From: Aquila chrysaetos chrysaetos
Lineage: Eukaryota > Chordata > Aves > Accipitriformes > Accipitridae
Direction: 5' to 3'
DNA: 64,000 bases
Assembly: GCF_900496995.4 (NCBI RefSeq)
Contig: NC_044014.1
Span: 9,457,001-9,521,000 of the forward strand
Of the stretch, positions 1 to 12,600 are shown piece by piece (positions within the stretch are counted from its first letter, which is position 1; each line of letters begins with the position of its first letter). The notes under the pieces are model-generated. The model made no database searches. It had not been told where the DNA came from and worked only from the letters and a program-made list of their open reading frames with translations. Position numbers and translations under genes: made by a program.

Positions 1-19
1 CAAACCATTCTATGATTCC
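1..19 (+). mobile_element. CR1 LINE 3' tail, cut by window edge
   Basis: The window opens with AAACCATTCTATGATTC, which matches the end of avian CR1 elements (the ATTCTATG repeat that follows the 'ccaacctaaa' sequence). Only the extreme 3' tail is visible, so the subfamily and length cannot be judged. Confidence 0.6.
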
Positions 20-139
20 TGGACTGGATTTTAAGAAAGCCTTCAAGCTCTGACAGTCTTGTCACCATGGTATTTCAGGGTTTGATTAGCAGCTATAAAT
101 AAAAAAAAGAATTTTTTTTGGAGCACATTTAGCAACCCT

Positions 140-465
140 TAAGGTTTGTTGGTTTTTTTTTTATTGAGGAATTAGTAACAAAAGCTATATTGCACCCTGC
201 AAGTTCTTTAAAAGTTTATGAAGATTTGACATCAGTGGCAGACCCATTTACAGTGTGCAACAAGGGAAATAAACAGATCGGGAAACAGCAAGCGCTGGAC
301 ATTTTCAGTACATGTTCTAAACCCAGAAACAAAAGAACCATTTTTCTTGCACTGCAGTTTGTCACCCTCCTGGTACAGACTTTTAAATTTACACAGGAGG
401 CAACACAATCCCAATCCAATCTTAAAATGTCTCAATCATTCAGTCTTTTTCCTTGACCCCACTTA
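140..465 (-). other. TRUB1: TRUB1 3' untranslated region
   Basis: AT-rich sequence directly after the TGA codon. It runs to the first canonical poly(A) signal on the minus strand. Short open frames here on both strands are chance frames. The 3' limit is inferred only from the signal at 160-165. Confidence 0.55.
160..165 (-). terminator. Candidate TRUB1 poly(A) signal AATAAA
   Basis: The plus strand reads TTTATT, so the minus strand carries AATAAA about 300 nt past the stop codon. It is the first canonical hexamer there. No clear GU-rich downstream element follows, so a distal site beyond the window is also possible. Confidence 0.5.
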
Positions 466-680
466 TCACTTATCTTCACAGCTCACAGCAGTTTCACCAG
501 GATGCTCTGTCTTCAATTTTTTATGAGATGGCTCTCCCGGGAGAAGAGACGTGCAATGCTCTAAGGATCGTGCAATTTCATCAATTGTCCATTTGTCTTC
601 ATAAAGGGCATGCTCCTCTAGCGTAAATGGCCCATGTTTGGTTCGGGTCAGCTCTTGCATAGTGGCACAGGTAGAGAGTT
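466..680 (-). CDS. TRUB1: TRUB1 exon 8 (stop codon)
   Basis: 215 coding nt, from codon 216 to TGA at 468-466. It encodes [20 protein letters not shown], then [21 protein letters not shown], then a Lys/Glu-rich end. The [10 protein letters not shown] stretch closely matches human TRUB1. The C-terminal end (after about residue 262) is divergent and ends earlier than I recall for the human protein. The acceptor is tttactgtag. Confidence 0.94.
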
Positions 681-3600
681 CTACAGTAAAGGAGAAAAGA
701 GGATTTAGAAACAGTGCATGGTCAAGTTTACCTATTTGCAACTCAAAATGTATTTTTACATGTAGCCTTCTACACTATTCTGCTTTGTTTGAGAAAGAAG
801 CTCATGAAGATTTATCACTCATTTATATCTTCTTATATTTGAGCCAAAGAAGTCCTTTGATTTCAGCAGATCTCCAGTGTAGTAAAGAGTTCAAAATCTG
901 ACAGAAAGTTGTCAAAAGGTTTTCCAGACTTAAATCAGAATGAAAAGAGAGGAAATAATGACATAAGACATAAGCAGAACATTCTGTATTCACAAGCGAC
1001 ATAGAAGACCATGTACTATTTTTCCACAGACTTTGAGGCCTTAGCACTTCTTGCTTTCAAGAAGGATTTTTAACATTTTTATCCTGTGCTGCCTATCAGG
1101 ACAATATAAACTAAGATAAGGAAAAATAAAAAAAATAAACAAAGGCTCTGATATGATAAACAAACACCAGTAGGACAGCATTACATAATGATGGGCTACA
1201 AAACGTAACAGCAACCAGAGCTGACTTGTAAGTGCACAGGTATACTAAAATATTCTGTCCCATCCTTTCTGATGCAGGAAGAGTTTTACTGCATTTTAAA
1301 TTTTGGAAACCAGCTGAGGATAGACTTTATCTTGGTTTGTCATTAAAGGACTAAACATAAGCCAGTATGCTCAGAATGCAGTAACAGAATCTTTGACTTG
1401 TCTAAGCACAAATAACAACATTGAAATTCATATGGTTATCCCACATCACTTGCTTTCTTGATCTGCAAACGTATCATTTAAAAAAAATTTGAAATGGATT
1501 ATCTGTTCTCCATCATGCGGTTTGATAGATACAGAGCACAACACAAATAACCCTGTGGGAAAGCAAAACCATTCACAGTTCAGGTAAAGGAGAAAGAAAA
1601 CACCAGAAAAACCATCACAAATGTAGAAGTCTTTCCAGCAGGTTTATTATGTGCATGGTAATGTTCTGTGCAATCTGTTTTCAAAATGTGATGAGTAACG
1701 TTTAAAAAGACAGTATCTTTCTTCTTCTTAAGAACCCTTAATCTGAGTTAGCTTTAACATATGGAGGAGGTGGGGGGGGGGGAAAATCCCCACCTTGCCT
1801 TGTATTATCTTGCTCAGTGCTATTACTTGCTCCATTTTTATCCCCCAGCCCCCAGGGTCCTCTGGCAATTATTCAACCTTCATTCCCTCATGCTCCCAAG
1901 GAAAATACCTTAGTATATAAAAACAAGTGATAGCACTACAATTCTGCAAAATAGCACATAAGTCTGGTCACTGGAGATACAGACAGTGACAAAATTCTTC
2001 CATAAACAGACACATTTGTCCCTTAAACTGTCATGAGTTTTGTCATGCCTACCTTTGCCAATGTCACTGACGAGGCTCCTGACATAAAAGCCACCACCAC
2101 ATTCAACATCTGGAATGTTAATAGTGACATGGTAAATTGCCAGTGCAATGTGAAATCTACTTTACGTAGAAACCATGCCCCCACATAAATGTAAAAATGC
2201 ACTAAGCAAACAACCCAGTGATAAAATATTTATAGGATGCAACATCAATTATTCATCCTGTAACATATGTGCGGATGAGATTGCTAAGCTAGACAGGAGG
2301 GAAAGCAAATACAATGGCAACTGAACTAACTCACTAGAAATTAAATACTTGCTGTGGTATGTTAACAAATGCTTCAGTCCTATTCATTTTAAAGGTTTCA
2401 GAAGGTTGTTTCATATTTCTAATGATGATAACAAGTCATTTCAAGTATAGTCTAAACTATCAATGCTTTTAAGATACTGCACACAGGCAGCTCCAATAAA
2501 ATTTTAAAATTCACCTTTCACTTTCCCTGTTCTCTCAGCCTTTCCCTTCCCCCTCTGCCAGTAATGAGCTGCTAGTCACCCAACCATAAAGTAAGGACTG
2601 AAGTAACACACCATTGAGTTCTGTCACTCATATCTGCTCATCATATAACATCTGGTCCATAACAGGACTATGGGTCAACTAGGTAGCTGATCAATGCAAG
2701 ACATTATCTCGACCTCACAGTAGCACCAAACATTTAGAACAGTCTTTCTGGTTTATTTATTAATGTGCTTCTTAATGTAGTACCCAAGTTTCTTCATGTA
2801 TGACAGAAGGAAGGATAAGATCCTGCCTCCTCAACCGAGAAAGAGGCCTGACAGTAACTCCTTGCTGCACCCTGGGAGAGATGCCAGCAGGCCTGGGCGT
2901 CTGGACAAAAGAATGGGCAAAGTGAAGCAAGCAGACCTGAGAAAGGAGGAGTGACTTGGAGGTTGCAAAATCATGGACAGATGCAAATAATCCCCTGACC
3001 AGCCTCTCAGAATTTTCCCTCACAGCAAGATTACATATAATCAGCTTAACTTAAAACCAAAATACGGTGCTTTTACTGCAAAGAGAAAGTCTCTGCACAT
3101 GGGCTCACACCAAAATAAGTAGCTGAGGGAAATGAAACCCACTTCACTATCTTATTCTCATTCTGAGTATAAATAAGCGCTAACAAGCTGGGAGCATCAC
3201 TCTGTGTAATAATCTGTGGCCTTTACCCAGTGTGAACAGTGGTGGCTGGAACTGTTGGAGAGAGAGGCTGTACACTCTTACTGGCCGAGCAGGCTTTGCC
3301 TCAACTGCTTCTCCTCTCTTCATCAGAGTTGATAGCCTTTCTCCATCCTTCTTCAAAGCAGAATAGCTGATCAGATAGAGCATGAAAATGTGTGTCATAC
3401 GGTTGTAACAGAACGAGCTTCCCATCCTCCAGATCCTGTTAATACTATACTACAGTAGCATACATTTTAGCATACATTTTACCCTTCTAATCCTCTCGAA
3501 GTGCTCACAAAAAAACCCCAAAAACCCAAAACCCACTATCAAGTGCTTCTGAAATCTTTTGGACACAGAATCATCTCATTCGCCAGCAGCTCTATAAACT

Positions 3601-6600
3601 GGAAAACAAGAGATGGTCCTTTATTTATCTCTTGCTGTACAGATTTAAAAGTGTTTAATCACTCAATTTGTAGTTTATGAAAACAAAAGGTTTCTATAAG
3701 GGGTACAACACTTGCAGCTGCCTCTAACATACTGTCTCTCAGAAGTCTGCAGGGCATACTGTTCAGTGTTATGTTGAGCTGAGCGCTGGGAGCTGCTCAG
3801 GCAACTCCTTTAATTCTGCCTTGCATGTTTAGTCATCTCACACCAGGGTCTTCCCTGAACAGCAACTGCCAAGTTATGCAGCCTTGTTCTAGGGTGTTTA
3901 GTGGACCACTATAGAACAAAAAAAAAAATTTCACTGATTACATGAAACTTTACCCAAAGCTCCAACTTTGGTCTTGACAGAAAGATAACCATAGAAAAAT
4001 CAAAAAAGATCTTGCTCAAATCAGCAGAGGGCAATTTGAAACAGGTCACATGAAGCAGAACACCTAATGAGTTACTGACCTTACAGTGCTCACGCTGGAA
4101 CCACAGTAACCGACCCATTGCAAATGCAAAGGAAAGCACGTTAGCTTAAATCACCATAAAAGCCATCTGTCACAAGCTAAGTGCTTGCACATTGCCAGCT
4201 ACTATGGCTCACCTGACTAGAAGAAATTTGTTAAGCTACAGAAGCTCAGTCACTAATCACTCATTCATACTCTAAGTTTTCAGAAAACTAATTTGAAGTC
4301 ATTTAAGGCACTTCCACACAGATGTCAGTAAGCCTCCTCTTACCCCACAACTAAAATTAAAGACTCAGAGCTTTGCTTTCTAATTGGAAGACTGCATAGA
4401 AGCCACCAAGCCCTGAAAAGCTCTTTAAGACTGCTTTGCTACTTTACATAATATTTATCATAAAAAAAACAGACTCCAGGTTACCATTTGTGCTTGATGT
4501 TCAAATGGGCGTGACCTGCAGTTGCAAATGTTAAACACCTAAGGCTGCCTTGCCTCTACTCTCTTGCCAAAATGCATCTCTCTATTTCTGAGAGAACTGA
4601 CTTCTGTTGGCAAGTCCCAACAGCTGAACACAACTGCCAAGAGTGTCTGAATATTGTGGAACTTACAGTGGAGGAACCTGCATTATGTCCCCTGTGAACT
4701 TTTGCAGCACATTTTCAAGATCTCCTTTTGTTATCTGGTCTGTAGAAAGAAAACAGTAAGTATGTTAGCATTGATTATGCACATGGCACTAATGGCATCA
4801 ATCACGTTCTGCAAACAGATACAAGGAAGAGTTCCCTCTCATCTGAATTTAGACTGGGTGAAAAACACCAAAGAAAAGAGATAAAACCCAGAATGTAGGT
4901 AGGAGTGTGAATTATCACAAAGAGTGGAACAAACTGTCCGAGGTGATTAAGACAGTCTGGTTGCTTTCAGAAGGGCAGAAATCCCAATATACACAGTTTT
5001 CTTTTGCCATTTCTCTCTCTTGGGACTGCACATCCATTTTTCCTGGGAACTATGCAAAAACTACAAAATTTGCCCTATTCTAATTTTTGTTAAAGGACCA
5101 AAAAGAATAAAATGCTCATCTAACCTTGGCAACTTCTCTTTAAGAGTACCTAACTGTGGGGAAAAGTACAACAGATTATTAGAGAACAAAAGCATCGTGG
5201 TTTTTTTTTCTAGTAAAGAAAAAGACTGCATCTGGAACAAAACATCAAATTTCTGTATCAAACAACTAACCTGCAAATGCACACCAGGGTACTGTTATAT
5301 ATTAAGTAAGGCAATTTTACTGAGGAAATCCTGTAAAATAAAGATAGCTGCTTTAGGCAATCTACTCTCTTTTAAGAGTACACATACAAATCTGTCCCAC
5401 TTTTATTAGAAGGCTATAACCTAAGTAGCTGATTGCATTGGTCCTTTGAAATACTACTCAATAGAGATGACATTCATCCCTAATTTGTTTATAGAGAGTA
5501 CAGACATAAGATCTGTAATCACAATGCACTTCAGTGCATTTCTGCTGTCTAGGACTTGACTAGTCCTGTTTTTCCTAAGTTACATTCAATTAGTGTCACC
5601 CTGCTAAGTCAACACCATCCTGGAACATAAACCAACCAAATTTATTTATTGAGCCTTCATTATGTTTTGGAACAGACCTTTACTTGCAAACCTTACAAAA
5701 CAGAGGTACTTCATGCTGTAAGTAAAAAAGAAGAGATTTCTTTCCACGGCAGCTTTGGAAGATGGCAATGTGGTACTCCACCTTTGCAAAGCACACTTTG
5801 GAGCCTCAAGAGCAGATGCTGTCCCCACGCCCCAGCAGCTGTCTCAAGAAGTGTCATTAATAGCAAAGTTGCAAGGCACAAAAGTCAGTCAGGGATGCTA
5901 AGAGAGAACAATGTACATCAGAATATAGGGTAGGAACAACAAAATCAATTGTATAGTAAGTCTGGATCTTCTTCTGAAGAGCTTCTTATATGGTTATTTC
6001 AATCTTCTGTTTGTATTACTCTAGTTTAGCAACATATCACAACAAAACTACGTGGCAGAAAGTTAGCATGACCCAGCTCTATGCTGGTGATCCTGTCAGC
6101 CTTCTTGTGAACCCCAGGTTGCTTCAGGCTAGAATTTTGTATTTAAGATCTAAGCATAAGTGTCACTTGGGATTCTCTTTCAATTTTCACCCCATGAACT
6201 GAATTTGTGGCTAGGGCATTTAATGAGACACCTGAGTTCAGTTCCTGCTCTGATCTCATATTCCCCTGATTGAGAGGTTACATCTAGCCTCTGACGAAAT
6301 CACTTATGCTATAGACAATCTCTATCTCTGAAAAACAAAAAAAAATTCCCCATGTGAGGAATGATGTATTAAGCCATTAACAAACAAAGTTGTGTGGTGT
6401 GTTATCAAAGTAAATATTTACAGATAAGTTTGCTAAGATCTAGAATAAAACGTGTTTGTCTTCTGCAATACATAGTGGCACGAGCTGGCCAGTATTATGT
6501 TCTGAAAACCTAAAAAAGTGTGCTTTTCTTTTCTTTTTTTTTTTTTTTTTTTTCCTCCAGCATGCACTGCCTTCGTGTTAATGGACTATACTGGATTCTT

Positions 6601-9600
6601 GCCCTTTCCTAGAACCACACACAGGCTGGTGGAGCTCTCAGTCATAAAGAAATGCCCTATTAATCCGGTCCCACACAAACAGTTTCACTCTGTGTAAACT
6701 GTGTATTTGTCCCAGGCATCAGACTGGACTCATGGCTCTGCAGGGCACACAGCCCACATTGGGAACCAGCTCCTTCAACACCTTTCAGCTCCCACAGTCA
6801 TTACATCCACAGCATAGGTGGGGGGGATGCAGTCCTGTTGCCCAGGAGAACCATCTCCTATTAGGCCCTAGGCCCACAAGTCTCCCTCACCTGACTGTGG
6901 GCTTGGGTTTAGTAGTTTAACAGCTTGCCTGGTCAGCAAGTTTAGGGAAGCATTTGGACTCAACCCTCCATCAAGCATGAAATATGAACACACACATGAA
7001 ATTTAATTAGCATCAACAGTCCCAAAACTTTCTCTCCCCATTTGACTTCCCTTCTCCACTCCCTCAGAGTAAAGGGTTGACAATGTTTCTGCAGGAAACA
7101 GATCACAGATCTATTATCAGGTCACAGATCCTAATTGCCCTTACTACCCGGAGTTAGCCTACTCCTCCCAATATCCTCATCTCAAATACCAAATATCCTC
7201 ATCTGTTATATCGCAGAGCACAAGCTTTTCCTAGAAACTGAACTTAAACTGCAGGTCTTTGCTCTTTCAGGGAGGTGTACGGCGGCTGCCACCCTGTTTC
7301 ACAACAATTTCAGTGAGGACTGTCAAGGTTTGGCCCATGGGGTAACTGCATCCAGTCCCCAGAAGTGACGATGGCCTTAGCTTAGAACAAAATGATTGTA
7401 CCTGCTCTGTGAGTACAGTATTTAGATTACATTAAATTCAACACTGTTTTCTAAATTTCTTCCTAAGCCCTTAGACTGACAGTGGGGTTATGTAATCTCT
7501 GCACAGGCTATGTGTCTTCCAGTGGACTATTCCTTACAATTCTATCTGCATCCCAAAGCACCCAAAACTTCAGTTCTCCAATGCTTCTAAAGACACTGAA
7601 AATGAGCCTATTAGCTTCCAGCATGAACATTTTTAAGAACAGCTGTGCTTCTGAAGACTGGTGACTGTTGACTGATTTTCCTGCTATAATCATAAAGGAA
7701 GTTAATTAAAGTTACCAAACCAAAAGGTGCCAATTGTGCCTCAACCTCAAGAAGCCTCCACTGAAGGGTGATGCTGGCCTGCGCTTGTTAGCAAACTACA
7801 TCAAAACAGAACACAAGAATTATCCACAACAGTCCAACAGAACTATAGCAGATGACCTCAACTAAATCTGGCCCAGCACAAATTATTTGCAAACAGACAA
7901 ACAGAATGCTGAAAGGACTACTTTTTTCAAATTATTCAGGTAGCTCTAATAAACATGTATTTCAGCATAATCAGCAGAGACCTACAGAAAATCCTCGTGA
8001 ATTTCGTTCTCCGTGTCTGGATATAGTCTGTAGGCAGCTGGGAAGAAGTGGGTTTCAGAATACACATTCCTGTGCATAGTTACAAACATTAAAAAAAGGG
8101 CTACAAACATTAATATGCTCAAGAAAACATCAGAGGAACGCTAAACGCTACTTGCTTCCAGAGTCAGCATCTGATAGGCTGGGAGCAGTATGAAACCATA
8201 ACTTAATTTCATGTGGAAATGCAAACTCGTTGTCTGATAAGAAACAAACAAAAAACTGTGAGAAGTTCAGGAGGGGTTAAATTCAAGGAGGTCTCTTCAG
8301 TACATCCTTTCATTGTGCCTAACTGTAATACATAACAGTTTGCTTTCTAAACTGCTGTCTAGGGACACTTTGAGGACTAAAATATAACACTTTCTTATAG
8401 TTAATATAGGAGGCAACTTTCTGCAGGCACTTTCCTCTTGTGGTCCAGTGGAATCATTCAAGAAGAGTTTTATATATCTTGCAAGATGTTTTAGTGGCCT
8501 TTCTCTGCACTAAGGCCCAATCCTGGATGCTGCTGGCACTGCAGGATTTATATTCCCTAGCAGATGCTCTGCTTATCACAGGATCCTTGTAGGCGTCAAA
8601 GGAAAGCTGAAACTCAGCTGAAATATCTGGTTTGTCTGTTCTTCGAGTACCAATTAGGGTTAGGGATTAGGGATGGTGGGCCACTGAGAGAATCCTGCAG
8701 AAAACCAAGCTGCTTTGGAGAAGACACTGGAAAAGATGAGAAATATCTGCTTTATTAGAAGAGGAGGAAGGAAGGAAATACAACATATGTAGGTAGCATG
8801 GAGAAAAAGGAAGAGTATGCATGTTCTCTCTTTCTTCTTTCTGAAGAATTCAAATCTGACTAATTTGTACCAACATGGAAAGCAACTGAGACCAATTTCA
8901 CAAGCATTTCTTTCAGCCATCAGCTTCAGCAAAAGGAAACTTTGTCCAGCACCCAAAACTGCACTGCGCAGCAATGCCAGTACTGCTGCTCCTCATGAGA
9001 CCGCATGATGAACTGGATCATGCAACCAATCTCAGTTTAAAAAGATAAGCAACTCAAAAAAAGGGGGTATTTTTAACCCAAATCAGTTCCCCAAGCACAC
9101 AGTCCAACAGAAAGCTAAACCACCGTAACAGAGGTGGTGGTGCAGAGGTGGGAACTACTATAACAAGAGCCGCCAGTGAAGGAAACGTGCAGGAAAACAA
9201 CACTCTAAATTCTATCTGCAGTAAACAATACAAATTAAAAAAGCAAAACTAGAGTTTCAAGAAACAGATTGTTTATTTATTTATTTATTAATTGACCATG
9301 GGAGTTGCATCTACTGAAAATGATATTTCACAGTTCATACCTGAGCAAGTATCTACAATGAATACTACTCAGCGCAGCAGAACCACAACATTTCACTTTC
9401 TGAGAGGTATACATAAAAACCAATAAAGTGTTCTCTCCGACTATCATGAAGCGTTGCCAGCTCTAAAACAATGTGGATGCTGAGTCCTTCAGAAGCTTAG
9501 AGAGAGACTTAGAACTTGATCCTGAAGCAGAAGCAAATGACCCAACATCTCTGAATAACATTACCTAGTAAATAATACTATTCAGAATGATTCACCAAGT

Positions 9601-12600
9601 TAATGTGGACAAGAAACTCACACTTGCCTGCCTAGTGCAAAAAGAAAAACTGCAAAAGAAAGGAAACTGGGGGTGAGAGGTGGAATCCAGGCTACCTTTT
9701 TCATCATGCTATTAAAAAAAGATAATTTACTTCATGTACCTATTACCAGGTACCACAAACAGTGTGGGACCTGTAGAGTTGCTAAGCAACCAGTTACCCA
9801 TTGTTTTTTTTTCTTTTTTTTCCCAGGCTGTGAAAGAACTAATGGCAAATACGTTTGGTGTGTCCCTGGTTAGTTCTACGTTGTTTCTAAGACACCCTGG
9901 GTATTGTGGAATGTCCACTCCAACAAAGCCACAGTCAGGATTAGCTGTGAAGCCTTAAACCCTTGCACTGTGCTCTGTGGGTCAGAAAAGTTCATTTATT
10001 AAAATTGCTAGGACACAGACTGCAAGCGAGAGCAAGATTTGGTAGCTGAACATATGTAGGAAGGAGTTTTGTGCCATCCTCATTTTATGTTGAGCAGTTT
10101 GTAGTTAAAGGGGCGTCCTAGAGGCAAGATCTAAGTACTTTATTCCTCCACTGGCCTTGAAGGGTGTTACTAAAAGAGTACTCATAGGACTATACTCTAA
10201 AGGAGGAAAACTTTACTGGACACAGCACGTCATTTGTCAGCCTGTCAAAAATTTAAAATGACACAGTCCTGCCCAATTCTATTTTCTTCCTCCCATTCTA
10301 ATGCCCGATTTGTTTTTTTCCAACAGAAATGAGCACTTGCAGTGGATATAATTGCATGAAACTGGTCTTAATTATATGAGCACTGAAGTTGAAGATGAAA
10401 AAAATCTTAGTTTGATTTCACATTTAAAATTAATTCACAGAGTCCCAAACATGTCTTCTGCTTTTCTATGATAGAGACCATTTATGTCTTCAAATTATAT
10501 CAAGTCTATAGATACATTTATGCTTACCATAAGGTTTTTCTTCAGTTACTTTTCCTGTAGCATCTAATGTATCAGTAGCTTTGCCCAGTAGTCCAATAGC
10601 AGTGTACTTCTGGGAAGGAAAAAGAGAGATAGTGAGTCAGGTCTTCAAGGTTGTTTCTTTTTCCTTTTTTTATTGTTTTGTTTTGGTTTGTTTTTTAAAT
10701 AAAGACTGCAACTACCAAGTATTTCAAATCAGGACAGGAAGAATACTATCTGAATAGTCAATCCAGCACCTCTGGGTAAGCAAAAGTAAAGATGAAAAGA
10801 CATGGAACTAAACAAAAAAGTAAATCCTGCATTACATGCGCCTATGATTTCAGTTTTAGAAACCCCAGGAAGAAGCAACATGGAATCTAATTTTTACTAT
10901 AAATACATCAATATCATAGAGAAAATAACAGGGTGGTAAAATCAAAGTCTCAGTGGGGTGTCATATGTCACTGTTGAAGCAAGGCACATAGAATACCTTT
11001 CACACACAATTTTTCTGTTCCTTTACAATTTAAAACAAACAAACAAACAAACAAAACACAAACAAAAAACCACAAAGACCCTTACTTGTGAAAGCAAAAC
11101 ACCCACTTCCAAGGCAAAGCACTACAACAGTTCTGCCATGAAATGCAGTGATATGCAATAGCCTAAAGCCGGAGTTTTGAACATATAGAATTTGGTAAGG
11201 ACCTTGTGACCAGTACAAGGAGTGCAAGGTTATTGAGTGACATCTCTGCTCATCATGGGTTCTCCGGATATTTCTGTTTCAGAGTTTTTCAGGGTTCTCT
11301 AAAGAATTCTTCAGTGTATGTGTTTGTAGCTTGCAAGATGGAATTAACCTGTTCCCAGGCCAGTAGCTCTTGTCCTTATTGCATTTCACCTGATGTCCTT
11401 GTTTTCCATGTTTTCACCCTAAGCACTGCCAGGCTGTGGGCATATGGCAGAATATGCTGAAGCTGACAGAAGGCTTCCCATGAACCAGCTGCCCCACGTC
11501 TTTTCACAAGGCTGCCAACACATGAAGACTCACTCTGTAACATGTTTGGGTCAAGTTTGGAGATACCTTCAGGTGTTAAAATCTGTGGTTTGATCCACTG
11601 CCTGTCCCATTCCATTACCTTTCCCTCAGCCCTGTGTAAGTCCAGGGGCCTTCAAAGTAAAGCATTTACGTAGCCTGGGAGAGAAAAATCAAGGTGTTCC
11701 ACAGACCTAACTCCCAGTAAGGTTTCAATGAACTTGCTCCCAACTGAGCTAATACATATTTGAACTAAGTTGTAAAAGGACTTATCTTCTAGAATTTGGT
11801 CGATCAAATTCTACTGGAACACATCCAAACAGGCATAAGCACTAACATTTTACTCTTTGATGCAATGCATCCTTTCTCATGTACTTGCGAAGTACAAACA
11901 AGCTCAAGTAATGATAGTGTAGGCATATAAATCACACCTACAAAATGGGACTACTAAGACATGCCTTGATTTTGTTCCATGTGACAACCTGCCACTTCAA
12001 TGTATTTCTTCAAACAACTGCCACAAAATGGAAGCAGGAGGAATAGTGAGACAAAAGGCAGTGGAGTGCAGACTTTAATACAAAAATAACTGTATTATTT
12101 GCTTACCATATTAAGGCTACTTTTTTCCTAAATACTGCAGATGTCCAAATCCCCTGGTAAGTCTGCAAAATTAGGCATTTTAAAATCAAAATCTTGAAGT
12201 TTTCATACTTTTGGAATGCACGGAAAAGAAATGAAAGGAAGAGTGAATGAAGGCTGCTCCACAACAAGTATTTAAATAAACTTTAAAGTATATCATGTGC
12301 TTTTAGGACCATAAAATTGCCTGCTTTCCAAGACATTTAATGATCTAGTACTTAACATTTAATAGCATAGCTAGAAAGAGACAATATTCAGCAACCATTC
12401 TAAAGGTTAATAAAAACATGTGAGCAGATCTTCATAATTCTAGCACGATGAATGATCTTAGCAGTTCAGTAAAACTCTAAATCTGAAAGTTTGAACCCTC
12501 ACCCACTGACTTCATGTTTCCAAATCAAAGTACTGATATTACTTCAGTTTGAATTACTTTCTTCCTCTTAATTCTGGTTTTGGCTATCTTGCTTCAGGCT

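Larger units (their letters stand above)
4740..10527 (-). other. TRUB1 intron 4
   Basis: 5788 bp. It holds a 20-T run (6534-6553), three telomere-type units (8654-8672) and a TTTA microsatellite (9272-9289). The 129-codon plus-strand frame at 5020-5409 is Cys/Lys/Asn-rich without any family resemblance and is judged random. Confidence 0.85.

Noticed and set aside
4885-4980. Old CR1 fragment in the sense direction
   Set aside because: Only a few words (for example ggaacaaactgtccgaggtg) resemble CR1; too short and diverged to support.
5020-5409. 129-codon frame in TRUB1 intron 4
   Set aside because: Antisense to the gene, AT-rich random composition, no known domain.
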